Shown here in pieces: positions 6,456 through 14,441 of a DNA stretch of 64,000 nucleotides (its first letter is position 1; each line of letters begins with the position of its first letter). The DNA is from Silicimonas sp963779765 (GTDB taxonomy: Bacteria; Pseudomonadota; Alphaproteobacteria; Rhodobacterales; Rhodobacteraceae): the NCBI GenBank assembly GCA_963779765.1, contig CAVZZP010000002.1, positions 868,001 through 932,000 of the forward strand. Reading direction: 5' to 3'. The notes below the pieces were generated by a model that saw only the letters and a list, made by a program, of their open reading frames with translations, ran no database searches and was not told the DNA's origin. The translations under genes were made by a program, and so were the position numbers.

Positions 6456-7148
6456 TCAAGGACAGGTCAGAGCGGCGTCGAGGCTCGACGGATCGCGATA
6501 GGGTCCAAGGGTGTGCGACACAAGATTGCGCCCGTCGAAGCGCACCGCCAGCACCCGCGTCCAGTCGCCCGATGCGACGATGATCTCGGGGCTCGCGTCG
6601 CAGGTCCTCACGCCGCCCGGAATGAAATCCCAACCGATCCGGTGGTTCGTGACGCCCTCCAGCGCAGCGACCTCTCGGAAGGTCCCGCCGTCGAAGCGCC
6701 ACACCCGCAACACCTTCGCAAGATGCGGCCGGTCGACGAAGGCGACCTCGATCGTCCCGTCTCCATCCAGATCCGCCGCCCCCACGGGAGCGAGCCATCG
6801 GTGCGTCGCCCCGATGTGCGGCGTGGCGGCTATCTTGCGCACCGTGCCGCCGTCCAGACCGTAGATCGCAAGTTGCGCCCCTCGCGGCGGATCGGTCTCG
6901 ACCACCACCACCTCGGGTGCACCGTCGCCGGTCACATCCCACAGCCGAGGCGTCGTGTCCTCGAACACCCGCCCGCCTAAAGGCAGGCGCACCCGGAACG
7001 CGCGGCCCCGGTCGGTCCTGACCACCAGTTCGGAATACTCGACCGCATCGCCCAGGATGCCGTGGTCATAGTGCGTCACCGGCCTGTCATAGCGGGCCGA
7101 AACGATCTCCTCCGCCCCCGCCGTGCCGGCGCACAGCGCCAGCGCCAA
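6456..7148 (-). CDS. FG-GAP/VCBS-repeat periplasmic protein
   Basis: Protein of about 230 residues with at least two FG-GAP (integrin beta-propeller-like) calcium-binding repeats: LWDVTGDGAPEVVVVE near residue 67 and VGAADLDGDGTIEVAFVD near 120. The coordinates use a TTG at 7148, but this gives a signal sequence without a charged n-region. A CTG at 7164-7166 in the same frame, overlapping the ferredoxin stop (CTGA) and preceded by GGAG, would encode MIRAVALALALCAGTAGA, a proper signal peptide. Export is therefore likely and the CTG start is my preferred biological reading. Function unknown. A broken partial copy lies just downstream. Confidence 0.75.
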   Translation of the reverse strand: MALALCAGTAGAEEIVSARYDRPVTHYDHGILGDAVEYSELVVRTDRGRAFRVRLPLGGRVFEDTTPRLWDVTGDGAPEVVVVETDPPRGAQLAIYGLDGGTVRKIAATPHIGATHRWLAPVGAADLDGDGTIEVAFVDRPHLAKVLRVWRFDGGTFREVAALEGVTNHRIGWDFIPGGVRTCDASPEIIVASGDWTRVLAVRFDGRNLVSHTLGPYRDPSSLDAALTCP

Positions 7149-7162
7149 AGCGACCGCGCGGA

Positions 7163-7486
7163 TCAGATCTGCTTCTCCGGCATCTGCACGACCAGCCCGT
7201 CCAGCTTGTCCGAGACCTTGAGCTGGCAGGTCAGCCGCGACCGCGCAGGATCGGGCTGGTAGGCGAAGTCCAGCATGTCCTCCTCCATCGCGTCGACGGG
7301 AGGCAGCTTCTCGACCCAGTCGGGATGGACGTAGACGTGGCAGGTCGAGCAGGCGCAGGCCCCGCCGCAGTCGGCCTCGATCCCCGGAATGCCATTGTCG
7401 CGCGCGCCTTCCATCACCGTCAGGCCGTTCGGCACCTCGACCGTATGCTCGGTCCCGTTGTGCTCGATATAGGTGATCTTCGCCAT
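7163..7486 (-). CDS. [2Fe-2S] ferredoxin, adrenodoxin type
   Basis: Soluble electron carrier of 107 residues. The cluster ligands are visible as C-x5-C-x2-C in ADCGGACACSTCHVY (about residues 39-48) and a distal cysteine in SRLTCQL near residue 86. Spacing and the MEEDMLDFA and LVVQMPEKQI segments match the vertebrate/Rhodobacter FdVI-type ferredoxins, which serve monooxygenases such as P450s or Fe-S assembly. A P450 gene (10595-11914) lies a few kilobases away but not in the same operon. The start at 7486 (MAKITYIEHNG) fits the family; longer upstream frames do not. Confidence 0.93.
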   Translation of the reverse strand: MAKITYIEHNGTEHTVEVPNGLTVMEGARDNGIPGIEADCGGACACSTCHVYVHPDWVEKLPPVDAMEEDMLDFAYQPDPARSRLTCQLKVSDKLDGLVVQMPEKQI

Positions 7487-7592
7487 GTGGCCTCCGTCGA
7501 TTCGTCCTGCGCCGTTACCTAGGCTCTGTCCGTCGCCCATGCCAGTCCGGCCGAGACCTTTGCGTCCCACCTGCGCGCGAACGCCACAAAAC

Positions 7593-7621
7593 TTGGCATC
7601 CTCATTCAAATGTTCTACATT
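7593..7621 (+). promoter_or_regulatory. Sigma-70-like promoter for a leaderless mRNA
   Basis: TTGGCA at 7593-7598 (5 of 6 to consensus), 17-bp spacer, TACATT at 7616-7621 (4 of 6). A start 7-9 nt downstream would fall at 7628-7630, on or next to the ATG at 7630, so the mRNA would have no leader. Confidence 0.55.
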
Positions 7622-7626
7622 CGTTC
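7612..7626 (+). promoter_or_regulatory. LexA box GTTC-N7-GTTC
   Basis: GTTC-TACATTC-GTTC, an exact match to the alphaproteobacterial SOS operator. It overlaps the -10 element and ends 3 nt before the start codon of the DnaE2-like OB-domain gene, so LexA bound here would block initiation. Confidence 0.75.
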
Positions 7627-7629
7627 TTC

Positions 7630-8010
7630 ATGACAGAGCCAATCGTCCGCCCACCCCAGTGGCCTCGCCCGCCCGCATGCCTGCCGCACGACAGGCTCAA
7701 CCTCCCGCCCAATGGGGCGCGCGTGGCGGTGGCGGGCCTCGTCCTCGTCCGCCAGCGGCCAGGCACGGCCAAGGGCGTGATCTTCCTCACGCTCGAGGAC
7801 GAGACGGGCATCTCGAACATCGTCGTCTGGCGCAAGATGTATGAACGCTTCCGCCGCGCCGTGATCGCAGGCCGCTGCCTCAAGGTTACCGGCCGGGTCC
7901 AGCGCGACAGCGGCGTCACCCACGTCGTCGCAGAGCAGATCGAGGACATCTCCTGGATGCTCGACGACCTGATCCGGCCCGCGAAGCCCCGCTGCGCCTA
8001 CCAGCCCTGA
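7630..8010 (+). CDS. Orphan DnaE2 C-terminal OB-fold domain, SOS-controlled
   Basis: 126 residues. Residues about 31-115 (VAVAGLVLVRQRPGTAKG, FLTLEDETGISNIVVW, then VTGRVQRDSGVTHVVAEQIEDIS) correspond to the C-terminal OB-fold region of error-prone DNA polymerase DnaE2. The PHP, palm, fingers and HhH parts are absent here. The frame is intact, with its own ATG right after a LexA box and TGA at 8010. In alphaproteobacteria dnaE2 normally follows imuA-imuB under LexA control, so this looks like the 3' remnant of that cassette fused to an SOS promoter, or a domesticated single-stranded-DNA-binding module. There is no Shine-Dalgarno sequence. Domain identity is confident; function is open. Confidence 0.75.
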   Translation: MTEPIVRPPQWPRPPACLPHDRLNLPPNGARVAVAGLVLVRQRPGTAKGVIFLTLEDETGISNIVVWRKMYERFRRAVIAGRCLKVTGRVQRDSGVTHVVAEQIEDISWMLDDLIRPAKPRCAYQP

Positions 8011-8102
8011 CCCCGACGGAAATTTGCGGCGAACACGCTGACACCGCCTTTTTGCCACAATCGCCCGCCAGTCTGCTCCGGTCACGACCGGAGACCGCCG
8101 TC

Positions 8103-8690
8103 ATGTTCTTCCGCGACCTCAAACCCAAGCCGGGCGCGCTGCTCGACGTCACGCTGGCGCAGGTTCACCTGCCGGTGAAGCTTGGCCATCGCGACGCCGA
8201 AAAGCTCTACGCCACGCCGCTGAAGGCCCAGCTCGCGGCGGCGGGTCTCGGCACGGTCATCGACTGCCGCACGCGCACGCGCCCCACGGGCGAACCCCTC
8301 GGCGTCGACATGGCGCTCGGGCTGACGAAGGCCTCGCAGGCGGCACTCGCCACCGTTGCGGGAATGCTCGAATACCTCGCCGCGCCTTGCGGGTCGTCGA
8401 TCCGCCTCGCCGACAGCGTAGACGAACCCATGGTCTTCGGTCGGACCGAAGGGCTGGAGCTGTCGATCGCCAGCGACGCCGCCCCCGACGCCGACACACG
8501 CCGCGATCTGGCACTCCTCTGCAAGGCGGCGATCCAGCACATCGGCGTCAGCCGGGGATGGGACGCACGGCTCGACCGGACGCTCTTCTACTTCTACGGC
8601 GAGAACTACGCCGAGATGAAAGACAGCCTGTCGCGCGGCCTCGCCGAGCACCCACGCTTTGCGCGCGCAAGCCTGCGCCGGATGGCCTGA
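8103..8690 (+). CDS. Conserved hypothetical protein, 195 aa
   Basis: I do not recognise the family. It is a soluble protein beginning MFFRDLKPKPGALLDV, with mixed alpha/beta composition, an Arg-rich middle (CRTRTRPTGEP) and a C-terminal helical part (TLFYFYGENYAEMKDSLSRG). GGAG lies 9 nt before the ATG at 8103; a TTG at 8052 would add 17 residues and is less likely. No signal peptide or membrane span. It stands between the LexA-controlled OB-domain gene and fumC. Confidence 0.7.
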   Translation: MFFRDLKPKPGALLDVTLAQVHLPVKLGHRDAEKLYATPLKAQLAAAGLGTVIDCRTRTRPTGEPLGVDMALGLTKASQAALATVAGMLEYLAAPCGSSIRLADSVDEPMVFGRTEGLELSIASDAAPDADTRRDLALLCKAAIQHIGVSRGWDARLDRTLFYFYGENYAEMKDSLSRGLAEHPRFARASLRRMA

Positions 8691-8770
8691 CGCGCGCCGC
8701 CGGCGCGCCGTTGTCATATCTTCATGCCTTGCCTATAGCTCTCCTCGCCAGCCTGCCCGAGGAGACGCGC

Positions 8771-10160
<1,390 letters not shown>

Positions 10161-10164
<4 letters not shown>

Positions 10165-10337
10165 CGGGCAAGGTCGTCAACCTCTCGAAGGCGCGGAAGT
10201 CGCGCGCAAAGGCTCAGGACAAAGTCCGCGCCGACGCGAACGCCGCGAAGTTCGGCCGCACGAAGGGCGAGAAGGCGACAGAGCGCGCCGTGGCCGACAA
10301 GGCGAAGCGCGACCTCGACGGTCACGAGCGCGAGTGA
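10161..10337 (+). CDS. DUF4169 family small basic protein
   Basis: 58 residues: MTGKVVNLSKARKSRAKAQ, then a charged, helix-forming tail with many lysines and arginines ending DLDGHERE. This matches the DUF4169 family, which commonly follows fumC in Rhodobacteraceae. The GTG start overlaps the fumC stop and its own TGA overlaps the ATG of the next gene, so the three are translationally coupled. Possibly nucleic-acid binding by composition; function unknown. Confidence 0.75.
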
Positions 10338-10582
10338 TGGGGCGTCCGGTCAAGCACTCGCTGACGCTCAGGGGCCACCGCACCAGTGTGACGCTCGAGG
10401 ACGAGTTCTGGCAGGCCTTCCGCGAGATCGCGAAAGAAGACGGCCGCGCCCTCAACGACCTTGCCGCCGAGATCGACGCCGCACGCGATCCGGACACCGG
10501 ACTTGCCTCGGCGATCCGCGTTTTCGTCCTCGGTCGTTACCTATCCGCGCACCGACGTGATACCGACGCAATACCGACGTAA
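10337..10582 (+). CDS. Ribbon-helix-helix domain protein
   Basis: 81 residues. HSLTLRGHRTSVTLEDEFW forms the expected beta strand and start of the first helix, followed by AFREIAKEDGRALNDLAAEID and GLASAIRVFVLGRYL, as in RHH_4-type ribbon-helix-helix proteins. It probably binds DNA as a dimer. It shares one base with the stop of the DUF4169 gene. The C-terminal tail (RRDTDAIPT) is encoded by an 11-bp tandem repeat that runs past the stop codon. Confidence 0.8.
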   Translation: MGRPVKHSLTLRGHRTSVTLEDEFWQAFREIAKEDGRALNDLAAEIDAARDPDTGLASAIRVFVLGRYLSAHRRDTDAIPT

Positions 10583-10594
10583 TACCGACGCGCC
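10551..10594. repeat. Four tandem copies of an 11-bp unit (ACCGACGYNAT)
   Basis: ACCGACG begins at 10551, 10562, 10573 and 10584 with exact 11-bp spacing. The array includes the stop codon of the ribbon-helix-helix gene and abuts the P450 stop at 10595. A change of copy number would shift the reading frame of the tail. Confidence 0.8.
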
Positions 10595-11914
10595 TCAGCG
10601 GACCTCGGCCCGCAGCCGGATCCCGTCCCGCGACCTCACCGTCAGGTGCGCCACCGGCACCGGCGTCTCCATCACCTCGAACCGAAACCGAGCCATCAGC
10701 GCCGCCACCAGCACCGCTGCCTCGGCCATCGCAAACCCCGCGCCGGGACAGACGCGCGGCCCCGCCGAGAACGGCAACCAGGCCTCGCGCACGGGTGTTT
10801 CACGGTCCCATCTCGACGGGTCGAACGTGTCGGGCTCCTCCCACAAACGCTCATGCCGCCCCAGGTGCCAGGGCGACAGAACCACCTGCGATCCCTTCGG
10901 CACGTCGCGGTCCCTGAACCTCTCGGCCCGCGCCGTCTCGCGCACCATCATCGGCACGGGAGGATAGAGCCGCAGCACCTCGCGCAGCACGTTCCGCGTG
11001 GCGCGCATCTTCGAAAGCTTCGAGAAATCAGGGGCCTGCATGAAGGCCTCGGCCTCCTCCGCAACCCTCTCCCCCCACTCCGGAGCAGCAGCGAGGCACC
11101 ACAGCGTCCAGCCCAGAAGGGCGGCACTTGTCTCGTGTCCGGCAAGAAAGAAGATCGCCACCTGGTCGATCATCTCCCCCTCGTCGAAGGTCTCTCCTGT
11201 CTCTGGATCCGCTGTCGTCATGATCTTGGACGCCAGGTCGTTGGGCGCGTTCCCCGTCCGGATCTCCCCGACCCGCGCCGTCACCAGCGCCGTCACCGCT
11301 GCCCGAATGCGCCGCGCGCCGTCTCTCGCCGTTCTCGGATGCCTGACGGGCCACCACGGCAGCAACGCCGCCCCCGTCGCGACCGGCTGAACGCGCTGGA
11401 AGTCACTGAAAGCGCTGTAGGTTTCCGCTGCGAGCCGATCTTCGATCGGGATCGAGAACAGCGATCGAAAGATCACATCCGCCGTCGCGTGACTTGCCAT
11501 CAACTCGACGTCGACGATCCCCGGCACCACTCGCTCCACCGCCGCCTGCGCTGCCGCGAGCATGGCCGGAAAGCTGTCCCGTACCCTTCCGCCGTCGAAG
11601 GCAGGATCGATGATCCGCCTTTGCCGCGCCCATTCCTCGCCGTTGGTCACGAAGACCGACCGCCCCAAAAGGGGCCGCAGCCCGCGCGTGACCCTCTCCG
11701 ACTTCGGGAAATCCTCCGGCCGTTCCGTCAGCACCTCGCGCACAAGGTCGGGTTCGTTCACGAGATAGGACCGGAAGAACGGCGTCCGAAACTCGGCCAT
11801 CCTGGCCCGGTAGAGATGCGCCGGTTGCGCCGACAGGATGTCGCGCCGGAACATCCGCCAGTAACGCCAAAGCGACACGCGCCCGGGCCGCGCCGCCGGC
11901 TTCGGCGGGATCAT
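10595..11914 (-). CDS. Cytochrome P450
   Basis: Haem-thiolate monooxygenase of 439 residues. Visible: the I-helix oxygen-activation motif FFLAGHETSAALLGW, the K-helix ExxR in EVLRLYPPVP, and the haem loop FSAGPRVCPGAGFAMAE with the axial cysteine. There is no N-terminal membrane anchor, so it should be soluble and use a ferredoxin; a [2Fe-2S] ferredoxin gene lies at 7163. The ATG overlaps the stop of the hydrolase gene upstream (ATGA), so the two are coupled. Substrate unknown; the I-helix AGHETS pattern resembles CYP102/CYP4-like fatty-acid hydroxylases, but that is only suggestive. Confidence 0.93.
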   Translation of the reverse strand: MIPPKPAARPGRVSLWRYWRMFRRDILSAQPAHLYRARMAEFRTPFFRSYLVNEPDLVREVLTERPEDFPKSERVTRGLRPLLGRSVFVTNGEEWARQRRIIDPAFDGGRVRDSFPAMLAAAQAAVERVVPGIVDVELMASHATADVIFRSLFSIPIEDRLAAETYSAFSDFQRVQPVATGAALLPWWPVRHPRTARDGARRIRAAVTALVTARVGEIRTGNAPNDLASKIMTTADPETGETFDEGEMIDQVAIFFLAGHETSAALLGWTLWCLAAAPEWGERVAEEAEAFMQAPDFSKLSKMRATRNVLREVLRLYPPVPMMVRETARAERFRDRDVPKGSQVVLSPWHLGRHERLWEEPDTFDPSRWDRETPVREAWLPFSAGPRVCPGAGFAMAEAAVLVAALMARFRFEVMETPVPVAHLTVRSRDGIRLRAEVR

Positions 11915-13197
11915 GTGATCGTCGAGGTGAAGCGCGAGGCCGGCACGTCGATCCGGCTGTTCGAGGACCGCCGGCCCTCGAATCTTTGTCCAAGCGACCT
12001 GGGGCCGGCGGTAATGCGGAAGTAGTCATAGTCGCCCGGCAGGTCGAAGGCGCAAAGATACTGAAAATGCAGGCGGAACCAGCGGCGGCGCAGCTTTTGC
12101 TGCGTTTCCTCGGACAAGGTCTTGGTGAACGCCGCGGAAATGATGATCGGCCACTTCTGACCACGGGCCGGCGCCACGCCCGACACCGAAACCGGGTCCG
12201 CCAGCGCGAAGGAGCATCCGTCACCGGGCGCCGATACGTCCAGCCAGGCGATCCGTTCGGCAGTGGCGAGCATCCTCAGATCACGCCTGAGACGTCGCGC
12301 CTCCGGCAGGAAGCTTACCATCGGGATCACCTGGCCAAGCGTCAGAAGCGAGAGCGCGGGACCTGTGTCCTGAAAGCGATTGGACCGCAGGATGTCCGCC
12401 ATGAGCGACACCGCCATATGCGCGCCCGAGGAGTGACCCACGATCAGCACCTCGTCCACGTTCTCGCGCAGCGCGGCCTCGATTCGGTGCCGCCATTCGA
12501 TGAGGCGGGCTTCGATCTCGTCTGGATAGGCGCCACGTTTCCTGGCCGTATAGGCGAAGTCGTTCATCAGATAGTAGGCGAACGTCCGGTGATCCTGCGC
12601 CCTGAACCACCTCAGGGCCGCAACGACAAGCGGCAGGAAAATGACCCAGAAAACCACGGACCCCACGATCGTCCAGGCAAGGCTCGACGGATCGCCGCCC
12701 AGTCCGACAAGCCCTGTCACGAACGCACCAGCCGATGTCGTCAGCCACGCTGCCAGCCCTGCGACAAAGGCGGCGCCCAAGAGCGCCACCAGAAGCTGCC
12801 CCAGAAGCATCGCGATCGGATAGAGCGCGGCCAGCACAGGCCCCTTTGCCAGCCACGAGAGCCGCCGCAGGGTTCCGGTCGACAGATAGATCCACGCCGT
12901 CCGCAGCAAGGACAAATAGGTGCCCGGGATACCCGCCTTCATCGAGGTCTGGACGAGGTCGTGCCAGACGAGGACGTCGATCCGGCTGTGAACCGGGTGC
13001 CCTTCCATCTCGGCGCGAACCATCCAGCTTGTATCCGCGCGGTCCGATTTCTGCTCGATCCGATAGCCCGATATCACGGCCTGCTTCCGGCTTTCAGTCC
13101 GGTACAGTTCGCGGTAACGCCGTGGCGGATGGGGGTCGTAGCCGGGGATGTAAAACACCCGGCGCCGCGCCACGTGTGTCATGCCCCTGTGCATCAT
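11911..13197 (-). CDS. Membrane-anchored alpha/beta hydrolase-like protein
   Basis: 428 residues. The N-terminal FYIPGYDPHPPRRYRELY resembles the first strand and oxyanion part of alpha/beta hydrolases. Two or three hydrophobic spans lie at about 120-205 (LAALYPIAMLLGQLLVALLG, TIVGSVVFWVIFLPLVVAAL). The nucleophile elbow VLIVGHSSGAHMAVSL is near residue 253. The catalytic Asp and His cannot be assigned safely. The hydrolase core is thus split by a transmembrane insert, as seen in some large lipase-like proteins. It is co-transcribed with the P450. Substrate unknown; a lipid is plausible. Confidence 0.75.
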   Translation of the reverse strand: MMHRGMTHVARRRVFYIPGYDPHPPRRYRELYRTESRKQAVISGYRIEQKSDRADTSWMVRAEMEGHPVHSRIDVLVWHDLVQTSMKAGIPGTYLSLLRTAWIYLSTGTLRRLSWLAKGPVLAALYPIAMLLGQLLVALLGAAFVAGLAAWLTTSAGAFVTGLVGLGGDPSSLAWTIVGSVVFWVIFLPLVVAALRWFRAQDHRTFAYYLMNDFAYTARKRGAYPDEIEARLIEWRHRIEAALRENVDEVLIVGHSSGAHMAVSLMADILRSNRFQDTGPALSLLTLGQVIPMVSFLPEARRLRRDLRMLATAERIAWLDVSAPGDGCSFALADPVSVSGVAPARGQKWPIIISAAFTKTLSEETQQKLRRRWFRLHFQYLCAFDLPGDYDYFRITAGPRSLGQRFEGRRSSNSRIDVPASRFTSTIT

Positions 13198-13293
13198 GGA
13201 GCAAAGTCTACGAAATCGACTTGCCTGCGGGAAGCGGAAAAAGCCCCGACTTGTGCGGGTTTCCGAGCACTTCGGTGAACAAACCGGGCTTCC

Positions 13294-14046
13294 TCAGCCC
13301 AATGTCTGCAGTACAGGGAAAGTCTCGTTCAGCCACCAGCTGAAATCGGTGAACTGACCCGTCAGCATCAGCAAGCCGACCGTCCAGAGAAGAAGACCCA
13401 TGATCCGTTCGATCCGTTCCATGTGGCGCTTCATCCACGACATGACACCGCCAAGCCGGGGGAAGAACGCGGCGACCAGCAGGAACGGAAGACCCAGGCC
13501 CGCCGCGTAGGCGGCAAGAAGGACCGTGCCACGGGTCATGTCGGCTTCGGTCGCGGCAAGCGACAGGATGGCGCCCAGAATCGGCCCGATGCAGGGCGTC
13601 CAGCCAAAGGCGAAAGCAAGGCCCAGGACATAGGCGCCGAAGGCCGATCCGCCCCGGTCTCCTGCGTCGATACGCATCTCGCGATCCATGAAGCCGATCC
13701 GATAGACGCCGACGAAATGCGCGCCGAAGATCATGATGATGACGCCGGCGAAGGTGACGAACCAGTCCTGGTTCTCGAGGAAGAACCGGCCGAAGGCCGA
13801 CGCGGTGAACCCGAGGAATAGAAAGACCGTCGATAGCCCAAGGACGAAGAACAGCGCCGGACCAAGCGTCCGCCATCTTGCGGAACGTTCGGTTCCCATC
13901 TGGGTGACCGATATGCCGCCCATGTAGGCCAGGTACGGCGGGACGATCGGCAGGACGCAGGGGCTGAGAAAGGACAGTACGCCAGCCGCCAGCGCAACCA
14001 GGATCGCGGGCAGAAGGCTGGCGTCGAAGATGTCGATTCCGAACAT
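13294..14046 (-). CDS. ccdA: Cytochrome c biogenesis protein CcdA
   Basis: Inner-membrane carrier of reducing power from cytoplasmic thioredoxin to periplasmic thiol proteins in cytochrome c maturation and disulfide repair. 250 residues with six hydrophobic spans. The two redox cysteines are in LSPCVLPIVPP (about residue 30) and GWTPCIGPILG (about residue 160). Monocistronic by appearance, with a 96-bp gap to the hydrolase gene and divergent from tusA. Confidence 0.93.
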   Translation of the reverse strand: MFGIDIFDASLLPAILVALAAGVLSFLSPCVLPIVPPYLAYMGGISVTQMGTERSARWRTLGPALFFVLGLSTVFLFLGFTASAFGRFFLENQDWFVTFAGVIIMIFGAHFVGVYRIGFMDREMRIDAGDRGGSAFGAYVLGLAFAFGWTPCIGPILGAILSLAATEADMTRGTVLLAAYAAGLGLPFLLVAAFFPRLGGVMSWMKRHMERIERIMGLLLWTVGLLMLTGQFTDFSWWLNETFPVLQTLG

Positions 14047-14134
14047 GGCGGTCCTCTCGTGCCGTTATGTCCTAGACCATTGCGCAAGGCACGTCACCGA
14101 ACGGCTTGTCACATCACGGTGGACTTCCTGAAAC

Positions 14135-14383
14135 ATGGATCCTACCGCTTTGCACATGACCTACGACGACGACCTCGATGCGACCGGGCTTCTTTGTCCC
14201 CTACCCGTCCTCAAGGCGGCGAAGAGACTGCGCGGAATGGCCTTTGGCACGGTCCTGCGGGTGCGCGCGGACGATCCCGCGGCGGTCATCGACGTGCCGC
14301 ACTTCTGCGCGGAACAAGGGCACACCCTGATGTCCTCGGAGGATGCCGACGGCATCCAGACTTATCTGATCCGCAAGGGCTGA
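14135..14383 (+). CDS. TusA/SirA family sulfurtransferase
   Basis: 82 residues with the TusA signature DATGLLCPLPVLKAAK, in which the single cysteine followed by proline carries persulfide sulfur, and a typical beta-alpha-beta-alpha-beta pattern. TusA-like proteins pass sulfur for tRNA thiolation, molybdenum cofactor or sulfur oxidation; which applies here is not visible. The ATG at 14135 is used; an internal ATG at 14156 (MTYDDD) is a real alternative. It converges on rne. Confidence 0.85.
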   Translation: MDPTALHMTYDDDLDATGLLCPLPVLKAAKRLRGMAFGTVLRVRADDPAAVIDVPHFCAEQGHTLMSSEDADGIQTYLIRKG

Positions 14384-14391
14384 ACGGAAAC

Positions 14392-14416
14392 GGCGCGAGG
14401 CTGTTCGCCCCGCGCC
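14392..14416. terminator. Hairpin between convergent tusA and rne
   Basis: GGCGCG-A-GGC / GCC-C-CGCGCC stem with a 5-nt loop, followed on the plus strand by ATCCCTTTTC. It probably terminates tusA and may serve rne from the other side. Confidence 0.5.
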
Positions 14417-14441
14417 ATCCCTTTTCAACACTCTCGACGCC

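Noticed and set aside
8387..8770. Long open frame in front of fumC as an N-terminal extension
   Set aside because: It only shadows the preceding gene; fumC homologues start at 8771 behind GGAGACGCGC.
12281..12895. Long antisense or alternate-frame ORFs within the hydrolase and many other genes
   Set aside because: High-GC third-position bias keeps shadow frames open; they lack start signals and family resemblance.
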